Source: Eucommia ulmoides (Eukaryota; Streptophyta; Magnoliopsida; Garryales; Eucommiaceae). Taken from it: a DNA stretch of 64,000 nucleotides. Made by a program: the position numbers and the translations under genes. The stretch covers positions 12,991,546 through 13,055,545 of the forward strand of contig CM028334.1 of the NCBI GenBank assembly GCA_016647705.1, given 5' to 3'. Positions 1 through 12,719 of this stretch are shown here, piece after piece. Position 1 is the first letter of the stretch; each line of letters opens with the position of its first letter. The notes beneath the pieces were generated by a model. The model ran no database searches and was not told the origin of the DNA. It saw nothing but the letters and a program-made list of their open reading frames with translations.

Positions 1-170
1 GGAACTCACACAATTACCTCGGAGCACCACCAAACGGACAACCGTAGATCTCCGATGAACCGTAATACCGCCGACAACGACACGATCAACCGACCGCCAC
101 GCTGAATGAACTCCCTGAACAAAATAGCCCACCGCTGACCACCCTGCACCTCACCGTCGATGCTACACCC

Positions 171-214
<44 letters not shown>

Positions 215-587
215 CTCTTCCTTTCTCTCTTTTTCTTCTCTTCGCTTCTCGAATTTTCTTCGTGTGTGTATATATATATATATATAATATATATATGTAT
301 GAGAGTCCACCCGCCGGACAGCCCCCATACCTCTTTACCAACTCCATTCTCTCAATATATATATATATATATAAAAGAAGATATTTTTGTAAAATTACAC
401 AAACCTCCCTTTAGATTATGGTGGGTTAGTAATTAAACCCAAATATATGTTTTAATGTTTATAAAAATTTCAATCCAACCCCTTAAAATTTTAATTCACA
501 TAATCAATATCGTAATCCCCCGATGTTTTCGAAATATTTTAAAACGCGACTTAAATTATTCGTATAATAAAAGGTCGGGGTCTTACA
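1..587 (-). repeat. Partial 3' LTR of chromovirus-like Ty3/gypsy element (LTR-1)
   Basis: This stretch matches 6490-7076 almost throughout, so the two are the LTRs of one element. The plus-strand end TCTTACA at 581-587 is the complement of a TGTAAGACC LTR start. It is followed by a polypurine tract and by TTTCGTCCCGAAA, the complement of the GGGACGAAATTTC block that precedes the 3' LTR in plant chromoviruses (Tekay/Del-like). The LTR continues beyond the window start. The two copies differ in microsatellite length and scattered bases, so the insertion is not recent. Confidence 0.8.
174..296. repeat. (CT)n and (TA)n microsatellites inside LTR-1
   Basis: A CT run covers 174-210 and a TA-rich run about 268-296. 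The sister LTR has a much shorter CT run near 6663-6676. Conversely, a further TA run after the shared CTCTCAATATAT block is longer in the sister copy (about 6819-6862) than here (about 355-374). Confidence 0.9.
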
Positions 588-605
588 AATCTCCCCTCCT
601 CAAAG
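588..605 (-). other. Polypurine tract of chromovirus-like element
   Basis: The plus strand reads AATCTCCCCTCCTCAAAG directly next to the LTR end, which is a purine run on the minus (coding) strand. This is the expected plus-strand primer next to the 3' LTR. Confidence 0.7.
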
Positions 606-3600
606 AAATTTCGTCCCGAAATTTTCGTCAATATACTAGTATGACAAAAATGCATCACTTGGTTATGTTCACCCCACGTGATTTTAGAACAACTGCTTTC
701 TATTTAGGGTCTCATAATTACGAGTCGCCCAAAATTTATAATAAATTTTATTTCGTCAAAATATACTCATTTATTGTAATACTTCCATTTTCAGTGATCG
801 ATATTATATCCACTACCCAACGAATAAGATGCACTTGGTTGGTCATGCTAGATACGAACTACCAATGGTCAGAGAATCTCAATTGATTGAGCCTAGTCAT
901 TTTGGCTAAAAAATTTCCGTAACCAACACTTATTTATTTCATTCTACATTTTTCAGTCAACTAGTTTGCTATGATAACACCGTTAATCAAAAAAATAACA
1001 ACACTTACAATCAAGTGCATAAGCAGTCTAATAAGCATAATTAGCTCAAAATTATCAATTTCGATATTTACCTGGGAATTTTCAATTTTCTTATAAACGT
1101 TCCTAATATTATCGATAAATCTTTTGTCCCGCGTCAAAATCACATAAGTATGTTTTAAATCAATTCCAAAACATCACAATGTCCTTCAACACATAGATAT
1201 CACCCACCCCCTCACTACATATCCAAATACATCCAACGAGTCATCTATAAGAATTTCCTTCATGCCTCCACATTTAATCGAGTCTCTGACAAAGTCACAT
1301 GTTTTAAATTTCCTTTCCATCTACCCAACAAGCTTCAAACTTATATTTACGTATAAATATAAATCGGAGGACAATAGATACGTCTCATTCGCAAAAATTT
1401 GATATATCTCAAAAGTCATTAGTTACTGACTATAACATATTATATTATGAGTAAATATTAACTTAGGGACATTTCGAGTTATTCTTTTCCCATGAAATCT
1501 TAATGACCTCCATATGCCGTCTCCGTTTATTATTACCAATGATTAAATACATCTAGCTCTGTTTTTCTATCTTAATTCGGTCGATTTGATTAATGTCCAG
1601 CATCTTTAACAAATTCCATAAGTGTCATCAAGTTAGCCTTACTATTAGAAAATTTTAAAACACAACTCCTTGACCTATGTTCCATTATCTAAATTGCACT
1701 TCCTGATAAACCGTTAATTTCATAAATGTAGCGAGGTATCAACTTCCAATTGAGCACCTTAAAGAGTATGAAAATTTGACCCCATCGTTAAAATAACTAT
1801 TAGTTCTTGATACTACGGTTTTCCCTATGCAGCTTTTTCAATAGAGAGTTTATTATCCGAAAACAACTATTCGCCTTTCCATATTTACACAATGTTGGCT
1901 TTTTCGACGATAATTGTTACATATATAATTTCACCATTTAAGGTACCACCATTCAATACTGCAATTCAAACTCCTCTACGAATTATATCAGACAATGACA
2001 ACTTACTTTGATGTGATAAAAATTTATTTCCCAAATCACACTACAACGACAACACTTATAATTGCAAAATTCTATGTCCGAAATCTCGAATAACCGATTA
2101 ATAAAATTCCAAGTCACTAATCCTTATCATTTTTTATTATTTAAGGGAATATCTTATTCCATCTTAACTTAATATTGAAATGAATTTGTGTATCATGCAA
2201 TCGAACAATCCCAACAACACATATATGTATAAATACTGGGTATACGCACTAGAAGAATATTTCTCGAATTACTCTCCCCTTTTCCTTCTGAAAGAGGTCA
2301 AAGCTACAAAAACTCACCTAGAGATTACACTACCTTTCAACCTTAACTTTACTAACAAATAGAAACGCCTAATTACAAATACTGCGATTTTCCATTTCCG
2401 TTACAAATTAATAAAATGCTTACACAATTTCAATAATTAGCATAACTGGCATCGCATATGATTATTCTATTCTCCTCTTTTAAGGTCTCATTCGTCAATT
2501 GACATTGTTAACCCTACACATTTTAATTTCCAAAACCCCACAACTTCATTATTCGATTGGACACACTTATCAGTTCTACAGTCAAATCCCTATGGTATCA
2601 CAAAACCTTCTTAGCTGAATGTCCGACTTTCCAATCAATGCCTTTTTTTTTTTTTTTGAAACAAACTCTCACACAACATTACCATCTGACCAACCCCCCT
2701 ACTAAACTTATAAGGGTCTCAACTCAACCCATAATTTAATATAGACAACCCACTTACCAATTTCCGACTCAAAGTTTGTGCTATAGTCATCCCTACGACT
2801 AAAGCACAAATCCCGTCATACTAAAAAAAATGTCGCTAAACAATCAAAACAAATACAAACACTATTAGCTCCAAAAGGTTTCAAGTTCCAGTCACAAGTT
2901 CTAGACCTTATCCATATTTCGTCAACCCATCACTTAAACTCCCTTTGTACTTACTTGAATACTATGCCTTAAGAGTACCAGCTCCAAAATTACCACTCCA
3001 ACCAACCAATACTCATATTTATTACATTTAGCATAAAATTTGCTTTTCTATCAGCATTTGCAACATACTCTAGAAATGTTCTACAGACTCTTTTCTACTC
3101 TCGACCGAATTACCGTCTCTAATCCTCACTTATAAATACCTCACTCAAAAAATCTAACACTATACTTTGTTACAATTGATTTAACCCATCCATTCTAACT
3201 GATGAGTTATCAACACAAGTATGATTAACCAACTTAAAGAGTCGAAAGTTCACCATCTCAAAATTATGGAACTTATTTAACAACAACTACAATTTTTAAA
3301 TCATGCCTACTAGCACCCCCTTCAATTTCTCGGATCTACATAGGGAAAATCCCTATCTACTACAGTATCCACTGCCCAAAATTTGTTTGAACTGATGCCT
3401 AGCACCTGCATACTAAATTGTGATATCCTTTCTTTAACACTTTTCTAACCTCCTAAACTTGTTACCAGACTAACGGAGGAAATATGTACGCCTTTCCCCA
3501 CGATACATACTTTTATTCATTACAAATTTGGCTTTACCCGCAACCTTATATTACTTACTTAAATCTATTTTATTTACACGTACCCACTATCCTTCCAGAC

Positions 3601-4201
3601 CTACAATTCTCAGCTACTTTCTACATATCATATTTTATTTTATTTGTTAAATTTCCTCGTTCCCACGCTTTTTACTCTACCTTTTTGTTAATCAAAACAT
3701 TTTTCTTGCCACAACTTTTTCACATTCTTAGTCCCAACTATTCGACTTCCCTTCTTAATATTATTATAAGATTCTTTCCAACTTCAGTGCTCTACTTTAC
3801 TATCTAGTAATTAAGAACAACTTACTAAGTGCTACCGATCATTATCTCATTCTTACACCATTTGCATATAATTGTTTCTCGATTTACAGCTTACATTTTC
3901 CAATAATGTATTCTTTCACCATCACGATACACCTATTACCCTCACTAACAGTTATAACATTACTCAAATTCGCTACTAGCGATATCACCACAGGTCGTAT
4001 CACTATTTGCCAACAAGACAACCCTCCAAACACAGGGCCAATGCCCTAACTAAGGTAATGAAAGGACTAATACTCACGTATCTAATTCACCTATGGACAC
4101 CCTATCTTATACCCCCTACTGACTAGACGACTGGCACGTCTTCCTATCTCATGGTCTTCTACTGACCCAACCACTAGAAAGTCTACAGAACCTATAACCT
4201 A

Positions 4202-4218
4202 GGCTGTGATACTAAAAT
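4202..4218 (-). other. Primer binding site, tRNA-iMet type (mutated)
   Basis: On the minus strand the bases next to the LTR read TTTTAGTATCACAGCC, a two-mismatch version of TGGTATCAGAGCC, the initiator-Met primer site used by many plant Ty3/gypsy elements. It abuts the LTR end at 4219. Confidence 0.65.
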
Positions 4219-4541
4219 TGTCACGACCCGTCCCGGACACCCGTCATCCTAGGACCGGCGTGACTACAACATGACATTACCTATTACATTTACTAACTTC
4301 TTATACATTTCAATGTTCTATAAATTACTATACAATTCATTCTACAACATGTACATTTTAACTTAGATATTGTTCCTCTCTGACAGCTCAACTCATATTA
4401 TTCCCAAATGACTCCAATTAATGCCAGTAGGGGACCGTCCCCTAAAGAATTCACTTGCGAGTGTACTGCCTTCTTAGTTAAAACCATTTTTAAATAATAG
4501 TAACACATTCTAAATAATACAACAGTCATATGGATCAAGCG

Positions 4542-4576
<35 letters not shown>

Positions 4577-4809
4577 ACCACACAGTTGGTAAAATCTTCA
4601 ATATCAAATGAGCAGTGTAAATAAGTTTGCAAACACCATAATCAATAATAAATCACCCAATATATATCTATAAAACACCCCAACTCATAACACACACATC
4701 TCAATCCCATACCCACCGGCTAAGCCATAGTGATCATTTTAACCTCACGATCGAAAGTTGCAACGGTACCGTAATCATCCGTAGGATATGCCTTCTTAGC
4801 GGACCTAAC

Positions 4810-5036
4810 TGCGCAGATCACCGCCAATCGGACGTCTCCGGAGGCCAATAATATAAAACACCACATAATAAGTATCCATCGGCCGAATCACCCTCCGGAC
4901 AGACCATGATATAAATCACCACCTGCCGGATCACCCTCCGGATAGGACATCATAAACTATGGCATAGTCAATTCAATACTATCATCACAAAATCATAAAT
5001 AATTATCCGTCTGCCGGACCACCCTCCGGACAGACC
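4810..5036. repeat. Hairpin array in LTR-1 (CCGG...CCGG units)
   Basis: At least three units contain the stem CCGG(a/t)(t/c)cACCCTCCGG followed by a bases-AT-rich linker (around 4883, 4929 and 5015), with a more decayed unit near 4830. The array lies next to the conserved block containing GCAACGGTACCG. The solo LTR at 29407-32086 has an unrelated hairpin array at the matching position. Confidence 0.6.
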
Positions 5037-5744
5037 ATAATAATAATCACCACTTCAATAATATCGACAAAATCACCATTACATCAATACCCTCAAAATC
5101 ACCCTTGTCCACCTCTTTTTAACAAAACCCACTTTTAATTTAAAAATAATATTTTTCCTACCTTTTATTGAAACCACCAAATCCAACAGATTATTTATAA
5201 AGTCTTTCTTTTTAAAAAACCCAAACATTTCAACGGAAATTCATTTTACCAACTCACCCACAACTAGCTTAATCCATATAATTTATAAAATTCGTACAAT
5301 TAAATAAACACACATCTCATCATATCTATACGAAAATAGTTTGACAAGAAGGGCAGTACACTCACCTGATATCAATTTTTGTAAACTTTAATCGACTATC
5401 CAGTATCCGAACTCCGGTGCCCGCGAACCTAACGGTGACAAGGCCTAAATTAATATTTTTGTATAAAACAAACTAATCACGCCATGAAATCCTAATTTCC
5501 TTCATTTCTTATTTCCCATCTTTTATTATGAAATATAACTATTTAACTAGTATCGTTTCGTTACGGTTTACTATTTATAAACTTTGTTCTTATAATCAAA
5601 TCTCAAGATATATTATTTTCATTTTATTATTCTAAGGTTAGAAAAATAAATTTAGAATTCACAAAATAAATTAGAAAGGTTACCCATTCCGAACCGATCG
5701 TGGATTTCCCTAAAATTCCATGTATTTTCTGATTCTGTTCCCCC

Positions 5745-5992
5745 ACCGCCTAAGCGACGTCCCACCGCCTAAGCGAACGAGTGACTGCTTCTCCCTTACT
5801 CTCAACTGCACACTGCAGTTTCACCGCCTGAGCGCCAAACCACCGCTTAGGCGACCGAGCTCCTTTACCGTTCTAAGTTATACACTGATGACCTACTGCC
5901 TAGGCGAGAAACTTCCGCTTAGGCGAACTTTCTCTCATTTTGACACTGATCTTCCACCACTTAGGCGAACTTTCCACCGCCTAAGCGGGCGC
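5745..5992. repeat. GC-rich palindrome cluster in LTR-1 (CCGCCTAAGCG type)
   Basis: About eight copies of CACCGCCTAAGCG or its partner CCGCTTAGGCG occur in 250 bp, mostly in close pairs separated by 50-70 bp of AT-rich sequence. The surroundings are otherwise AT-rich. Similar GC-palindrome clusters occur in every Athila-type LTR in this window. Confidence 0.75.
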
Positions 5993-6662
5993 TCTTCCTC
6001 CTTTCTGCTCTGTTTTGTCGATTTTTCAGCCGTCCACTCCCTCTATCCTCACTAATTTCCGACAATCACCACCACCAACCAAACAACTAGCCTACAACCG
6101 ACCACCACCCACATCTGGAACAAAATAAAATGGAAACAAACATGGAACAGGAGCAAAAACGGAACGAAAATAGTAACAAAGAACACATACACGCTGTTGG
6201 CACAACCACCCCCACCGTTGGACAGCAACAACCACACACGCACCACCGGCCTGCAGATAAACCACGTCCGGCACACATACACACGTCTGACCAAACAACC
6301 ATATCTCTGACGCCTGCACAGCTCACACACCCACCAATGGTTGAACACCTGAACAACACCCACACACCCACCGAACGTCAATGACGAACAGTGACGCCAC
6401 ACTGCCGATCATCCTTCACCGATCATACACACACACGCTCTCTGGGATTGAACAACATAGAACACACATACACACACCGTACTCACGCCGAAACTTACAC
6501 AATCACCTCGGAGCACCACTGAACAGACAACCGCAGATCTCCGGTGAACCGTAATACCGTCGCCGATGACACGATCAACCGACCGCCACGCTGAACGAAC
6601 TCCCTGAACAAAACAACCTACCGCTGACCACCCTGCACCTCACCATCGACGCTACACCCAAA

Positions 6663-6817
6663 CTCTCTCTCTCTCCTTTCTCTTCCTTTCTCTCTTTTCC
6701 TTCTCTTCGCTTCTCGAATTTTCTTCGTGTGTATATATATACACACATATAATATATATATGTATGAGAGTCCACCCGCCGGACAGCCCCCATACCTCTT
6801 TACCAACTCCATTCTCT

Positions 6818-6862
<45 letters not shown>
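6663..6862. repeat. CT and TA microsatellites in 5' LTR-1
   Basis: A short CT run (about 6663-6676) and alternating TA runs (about 6733-6762 and 6819-6862) correspond to the microsatellites of the 3' LTR copy but differ from them in length. Confidence 0.85.
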
Positions 6863-6867
<5 letters not shown>

Positions 6868-7076
6868 AGATATTTTTGTAAAATTACACAAACCTCCCTT
6901 TAGATTATGGTGGGTTAGTAATTAAACCCAAATATATGTTTTAATGATTATAAAAATTTCAATCCAACCCCTTAAAATTTTAATTCACATAATCAATATC
7001 GTAATCCCCCGATGTTTTCGAAATATTTTAAAACGCGACTTAAATTATTCGTATAATAAAAGGTCGGGGTCATACA

Positions 7077-7270
7077 TTCGAGCTCAGCCTTGTGTAGGTA
7101 TAGCTCCCTGAAGGGCAGAACTCTAGACTCTAGCTAGTCAGTCCCTAGGTTGTCAGTTACAGCTCACTCGAAGAATTTTTAACTCCAGCTCCGACTCAGC
7201 AACTTCATCTCACCAAGAGGACCCACATATTCCTAACTGAACCATACTAGAAGTGTTGATTACTTTAAGG

Positions 7271-7306
<36 letters not shown>

Positions 7307-9814
7307 AGAGAGAGAAATAAGAAAAAAAATAAAAGAAAAGGAAATAAAGTGATGGTACTCTTGTGAGTGCCTAAAAAAGGAAAAAAATAAAGGGCACTGC
7401 ATGGAAAACTGTCACGCAGACAACCATCTATTCAGTTGTCGTACGCAGGAAGGCAGGAGGCTTTTATGCCAGTAATTTTTTTTTTGTTCTCATTTCCAAA
7501 AAGGAGAAGAGGTAGGTAGCCAAGACTAATTTTCAGAGAGAAACCCATCTTAGAGTTATTTTTCCTGGGAAAACCCATTCCAAAACTTCATTTGTGAGAG
7601 GAAAACCTATTTGCAAGGTTTTGTTTTCCTAGAACTTGTATGTTTTTTTCTTTTTTTCTTTCTTTCTTTAAGTATTAGTTCTCTATTTTTTTTTTGTATT
7701 TTCTATCAATCACTTAGGCAGGTTTGGTTGTTCTTTTTTTTTTTTTTTTTTTTTCGCATTTTAAATTACCGCAATTTATATTCTTGCAATTTGATTCTTG
7801 TAAAATTCTTTCCATGATTCTATGATATGACATGAAAATGGTATCCCTTCTACTTTACCCTCAGAGCGTTAGATGAGTAAACTTCTATTTTAGTACCTTT
7901 ACTTTTAATGTCATTTATATTCCATACTTTTCAATTATACCGTTATTAAAAATATCCCAAAAAAATATGTCGTTATTATTGAAAAATAAAAAAATAAGTC
8001 GGTGTTATAGCAAAATCCAGACTCAAAATTTGGACAAAAAAAAAATCAACAAGTGTGTTTTGTAAAAATTAACTCGTATAAGTCTTGTAGCAAGTTCAAC
8101 GATACGATAAGTTGAGGGAGAGATTTGTATACCGCCGATTTGATTCCCCAAGTAGAGTGAAGTTTGGAAATAGTCGGTTTGGAGAATCACTTCCATTGGT
8201 AAGTTGTTTCGTTGAAATTGACATAAGTTTTGGAGGGGTTAAGTTCAACAAATTTGTTGCTGTGACTCATCCCTTTGATTCTCTTCTCCATAGGATTTGA
8301 GAGGCTGTCAATTTTGGACTCCTGGATTAAATTGGATAAATCAAAATAAGTAAGAAAGTAGGTACTACGTGGTATTGCATTTACATAAAACTCATATAGT
8401 AAGTCACATAGTAATCCTTGTCATCTTGCATTGTGTCATCTTACTATTTTTAGGACACTTTTCATCACTTTTACTTATGTTATTATACATGTCATTTAGA
8501 CTCCATAATTCATGACATTAAACATGCAATTTAATAGGTTATAAATTTTCAATTCAATATGTCATGTAGAATAGGTCAAATAGAAATTCATGTCATTTTA
8601 GTATTGTACCACCATTTTGCCATTTAGTTCACGTAGTTTTAGGACATGTGCACTGCTTGGACCTTTCATTCTTATGCATTCACTTCACCCATGCACTCTA
8701 ACATTATTTAGGACATGATAAATCATTGTTACGTTTATCTTTAAGTCACTTACGACATCAAAGAATAAAGTAAAAGTAGGTTCATATCATGTTAGTTAAT
8801 ATCATCCTCTTTTTGCTTTGCATTTGTACTCATTCTTTCATTAAAATCATCATAGGCCACTTAAAGTAAATTGCCCTTTTAAATAAAGGAAATTCATCGA
8901 TAACATATAAAAAACTTCCTCTAGGGATTATCCTTGTCAAATCTTTGAATATTTAATAAGAAGTTATACCGAGATAATATTTTTAAAATATAAAATTCTT
9001 GTCCAACCTTAATTTGAAAAATACCAAAAAGACTTGCATAATAAATGGAAAAATATTTCAAAATAAAATAAAATATTCAGACTTAAACTAACTGGATATA
9101 AGGTATTGTTTTTAGATCGGTGTCTTGGGTGCCTAACGTCTTTCCCAAGCATAACCGACCCTCGAACTCTTTAAAATTGATCTCTAGTTGGACCGTGCTT
9201 TTGGAGTCAAAGTTTAATTAGGCCTTTTTAAAATTATTTCTTAAAAATCCAGTCACATACCATTTAAACTTAATGTTACGTTGCTATTCTTTTTTTCTTT
9301 CTAAAATTGTCCTATTAGTTTTATGAAAAAACTAATGCATTTAAAAAAAAAAAAAAAACCTTATCTTTGGTTTTCCTGAAAAAATGCTTCATTTCTGTAC
9401 ATATTTGGAAAAAATATGGTGCATCACTAGCCATAGAATCGTTTTCCTCAGAATCAGAAGTTATGATGGTGCCATAACCAGTACATTTATGCAATATAAG
9501 GTTGTTAATGTCAGAGCCTTTTAATATCTCCAATGGCATGAGCACATGCGTAGTATAAAACACAATATTACACTGATGGTCAACAATATAAATCACTCAT
9601 CCCGTAGGACCAACCTTCTGTCGGGTCACACACAATCCCATGTGACTAACTTCTTGTTTGGTCACACGATGGGGGCATAGTAGGATAATAATAAAAAACA
9701 GTTTTACATTTAAAATTTTACTCGATCTAATTAACGTTAGAATATTATTCATTTTATAAATAGTTTTTTTATACTTGATACAAAAATAGAAATTGACAAT
9801 TTACATACAAGATA
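7077..9814. other. AT-rich intergenic sequence, no gene recognised
   Basis: No coding region is supported. The stretch holds a TA run at about 7271-7301 followed by GA-rich sequence, homopolymer T runs near 7470, 7690 and 7733-7754, an A run near 9343-9358, and long AT-rich sequence with many stops in all frames. A GC-richer block at 9113-9215 (GTGCCTAACGTCTTTCCC) resembles text often seen in decayed plant LTRs, but I cannot assign it to a family. Confidence 0.5.
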
Positions 9815-10170
9815 ATACACTCACCTCGGTAATTGCACAACCGACTTATTACTGTCGAGAAACAGACTCTGACGAGGTTGTCTAAGAACCTAACACACGA
9901 CAGGTTCTAAATTAAGAGTTTACTAAATTAATTAAATATGAAATGAAATGCATAAAAATGCACGACAAATTAAATGCATGCATTATTTCCTAGTCCCAAC
10001 ATAGTTTCTCTAATTTATATGAAATTATTGAAATCAAATATTTTTTTTTCTAAATTAATATTTATTATACCAAATAAAATATGCCACACTTAACTAATTT
10101 CGCACAAAACTATCCCACAAAACTGCCACACTTAACTAATTTCACACATTAGTTAAGTCCCAACTGTCTA
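9815..10170 (-). repeat. Decayed LTR fragment related to LTR-1
   Basis: About 110 bp at 9815-9925 follows the same pattern as 5350-5455 in LTR-1 and the complement of 30820-30925 in the solo LTR: TACACTCACCT, then CGAGA or CGAAC text, then a CTAA-rich block ending in CTAAATTAA. A 28-bp direct repeat (about 10083-10110 and 10121-10148, CCACACTTAACTAATTTC) follows. The outer limits are uncertain. Confidence 0.4.
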
Positions 10171-10558
10171 GCCCAACTTTCTTGTTCTATTGCATTTTAT
10201 CGTGTCACCACGCCTAATGACTTACCACCGCTGTATGCATTTTCTGAACCAGAATGAACTATTGCACCCAACGGTGCATCATGCCACCCACATGACACTG
10301 CTCACAATATAACGTTGCGCTTACATTCTGTTGCCTTGCCTTCGTGCCGCACTAAGGTCTTCTGTTAGTTCATACCGTGCCCATTAAACCTAATCCTAGC
10401 ACCACGCCTAGGATTTACTTGCACCTTACGCCAACACCATCAATGTACACCTACATTGCCCAACAATGCACCATTTTACCAACGCGTTCCCAACACCTTC
10501 GTCCAACATCGCCCCGTTCATCCGATGCATGTTGATACTCGTTGCCTTGGTCGTGTGC
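10171..10558. other. Cytosine-rich unassigned sequence left of the gag-only element
   Basis: No gene is supported. A weak partial echo of the neighbouring LTR occurs at about 10384-10412 (AATCCTAGCACCACGCCTAGG compared with AATCCTAGCATTGCGCCTAGG at 10598), so part of this may be an older LTR of the same family. Confidence 0.35.
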
Positions 10559-10563
10559 TAAGG

Positions 10564-11248
10564 TATTACCCATTTCCATGCCATGCCCATGGCACCAATC
10601 CTAGCATTGCGCCTAGGATCACCATTACAATGCCCAATACCTGCTGGTGTTGTTCCACAACGCCACTGTCCACCGACGTGTCGCATCAGCTTATGCCTCA
10701 AATTGATATTATTGGGTAAGTTTTATCCCAAGCTTCCCACAATGTGTAAGCCATGCCTTACACCTTGCCGTACCGTGCCGATGCCCCACAACACACCTAG
10801 GGTCTTGCCTTACCATGGGTTTGGAGAGGGGGGGTACCCCTTATAATACTTTAAGCAAAATATTTCAAATGGTAGTAGTAGACATCAAAATATCCGAGGA
10901 GTCATAATGGAGTCAACAATGGACCTCTGGCCATGGTTGACTCCTTAGCTTAGCTGTGCGCCCACGTTTTGTGCCACGTTACACCAACTTGGTACTACTG
11001 TGCTGATATTTTGCTAACCGAGATATGTCCTCACCCAACATTTGTCTACCTTTGAACTTGAGTCAACCTCCGTGCTATTCCTTGCCAACACTGCTATTTG
11101 GCGTCGCGTACATCAAGTTTAGTTAGCCATATACACCAAGTTGGTGTTTCCTATACTAACACGTTCGTTTGTGTCGCATGTACCATGTATGGTGGCAAAG
11201 TACACCAATCCGTGCTAATTTGTTCTCCAGCTTTGTTAGGGGCTAACA
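10564..11248 (-). repeat. 3' LTR of gag-only element
   Basis: This LTR is about 685 bp and aligns along its length with 12720-13394. Its minus-strand start TGTTAGCCCC sits at 11234-11248, next to a purine-rich stretch at about 11249-11265 (complement of ACTACCCCCACCAAAAG). The left end is decayed (TATTACCC compared with TGTCACAT in the sister LTR), so that boundary is approximate. Confidence 0.65.
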
Positions 11249-11956
11249 AACTACCCCCACCAAAAGAATTCGACACCCTTGGTGGATCGGCCCCAACTCG
11301 ACCCTCTGATTTGGCATTCACATATGCCAATGTTGCTACCACAATCTTTTTATTCTACCCGCAACCTTATTTCCAATTTGTTGCAACTCATTGCAACGCG
11401 TTTACCATAGAAAACCTCGATGATCGGACTGACCACCAGTATTTTTGCTGCCACATCAACCTCGTTTGGAACTTCCTCGATAACCAACTACATCTAGTTA
11501 TTGCTTACCACGGAACATAGGGCGATTTTCAGTACCCCATATCCCAAATCAGCTTACATCACTTAGCCTATTTCAGACCTCACCCAATCTGATTATTATC
11601 TACCAACAACATTGTGTTGACACACACCATCTCACATTTAGTGCCTTTATCCTCTAATGCCTCCCTAACTAGCCCCGTCAGCTTCTCTTTCCTTGGACAA
11701 TCCTTAATTCGTAAGGACTATCACATATAAAGAAACCCCGACTCTTACCCGCAACAGTCTCAAGTTGGGTTTTTGAAAAGGAACCCTTGAAAACAGTGAC
11801 CTCTACGTCTTTGTTCTTCTATTCATTCATTTCTCTGTTCACTTTCTCTTTGCCTTTTTGTCCTGACTTTCAGTCAAAAACCATTTTGTCCTTTGTTAGG
11901 TTGTAGTTATTAAGGCTATCTACTACCGCTACAACCGTTTACATGTCACGCATGCA

Positions 11957-12694
11957 CTACCACCTCAATTTAGCTTGCCCCCACACTTGCAAGCCTAAGG
12001 TAAAGTTGGAGAGCTTGTCCTCCTTCGATATGTTCTTCATATCTAATATCAAAGAAGTAAATTCTTTAACATACTCATGCACATAATCATAATGCTTGAG
12101 TCTCCACAACCGATCTCGAGCTACCCAACTTGAGTTCGTTGGTAGGAATTGCTTCCTCAATTTCTTCTTCAAGTTAGCCCACGTCTTTATTTCTGGTTGT
12201 GCACTATTCTCCATACAGGTCTGACACCATAGTTTGGCATCACCGACCATGTACATGCTCGACATGGACACTTTCTCATCTTTGAGAACATGAGCAATCT
12301 GAAAATACTGCTCCATGTCTAACAGAAAATCATCCAATTCCTTGGCACTCCGAGTATCAGAAAATGCCTTTGGGTCCAGCACTTTCACTAGAGCTAGTCC
12401 ATCCCTTGACACGCTCTACCCAACAATGACTTTTTTCAGCAATGCAAAATCTTCATTAGCCCGCTTGAGGTTCAACTTCTTAATGTCTGCTAGCACAACC
12501 ATGTCTTCGGACATAGTTTTGACTATAGAAGTAGTGTCACTGCAAAAATCTTTAAATGATAACCTCAAGTCGGTGACTTTTGCCCGCAGTTCTACACATT
12601 GGACAGAGAGGCTTCGCTTAGCACTACTTGTTGGCACTCCTACGTAGTCTTCTAACAATGTAAGACACTTATTTTCACTTGATGAAAAGGCCAT
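11957..12694 (-). pseudogene. Ty3/gypsy Gag of the gag-only element
   Basis: The frame starts with MAFSSSENK at 12694 and stays open to 11957 except for one in-frame TAG at 12416-12418, giving about 245 codons. The second half has the core of a retrotransposon Gag capsid domain: LDDFLLDMEQYF, a tryptophan-containing AKLWCQT segment, W..LKKKLRKQFLPTN, W.ARDRL, VHEYVKEFTSLILDM and EDKLSNFTLGL. The first half includes a helical segment of about 60 residues. There is no zinc knuckle and no protease. The ATG lies a few bases after the primer site, as expected when Gag is the first product. The single stop suggests recent functionality or constraint. I infer capsid function from the family pattern. 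Confidence 0.75.
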
Positions 12695-12705
12695 GTCGTA
12701 GACTT

Positions 12706-12719
12706 GCTCTGATACCTAT
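12706..12719 (-). other. Primer binding site, tRNA-iMet type, of gag-only element
   Basis: On the minus strand the bases after the LTR read AATAGGTATCAGAGCAAG. Positions 12706-12717 match eleven of twelve bases of TGGTATCAGAGC, directly after the LTR end at 12720. Confidence 0.75.

Larger units (their letters stand above)
588..4218 (-). mobile_element. Interior of chromovirus-like LTR element, non-coding or fully decayed
   Basis: This 3.6-kb interior lies between a polypurine tract at its left edge and a primer site at its right edge, so both retroelement landmarks are present on the minus strand. I found no gag, protease, reverse transcriptase or integrase motif in any frame, and the open frames are short and compositionally biased. 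It is either a large-retrotransposon-derivative (LARD-like) interior that never coded, or a coding interior mutated beyond visual recognition. A profile search of the minus strand against chromovirus reverse transcriptase and integrase models would decide. Confidence 0.55.
4219..7076 (-). repeat. 5' LTR of chromovirus-like element (LTR-1), 2.86 kb
   Basis: The LTR runs from TGTCACGACC on the plus strand (LTR 3' end) to GGTCATACA at 7068-7076 (LTR 5' end). Positions 6490-7076 duplicate 1-587. It carries a hairpin array (about 4810-5036), a palindrome cluster (5745-5992), a TG/GTG-rich minus-strand stretch (about 6060-6480) and microsatellites. Blocks at 4730-4775 and about 5350-5455 are shared with the solo LTR at 29407-32086, so both belong to one lineage. 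The right flank 7077-7081 is TTCGA; the left target duplicate is outside the window. Apparent small ORFs in 6050-6400 follow the GT-rich composition and are not supported as genes. Confidence 0.8.

Noticed and set aside
3484..3807. 107-codon frame in the chromovirus-like interior
   Set aside because: It is rich in F, Y, L, T and P from pyrimidine-rich text and is antisense to the element; no domain is visible.
6052..6402. Overlapping small open frames on both strands in LTR-1
   Set aside because: They follow the GT-rich composition of the LTR, overlap in several frames, lack any motif, and show no counterpart in the related solo LTR.
10456..11520. Cysteine- and proline-rich open frames in and beside the gag-only element's LTR
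   Set aside because: They lie in LTR or cytosine-rich sequence, have no counterpart in the same frame in the sister LTR, and oppose the element's gag.
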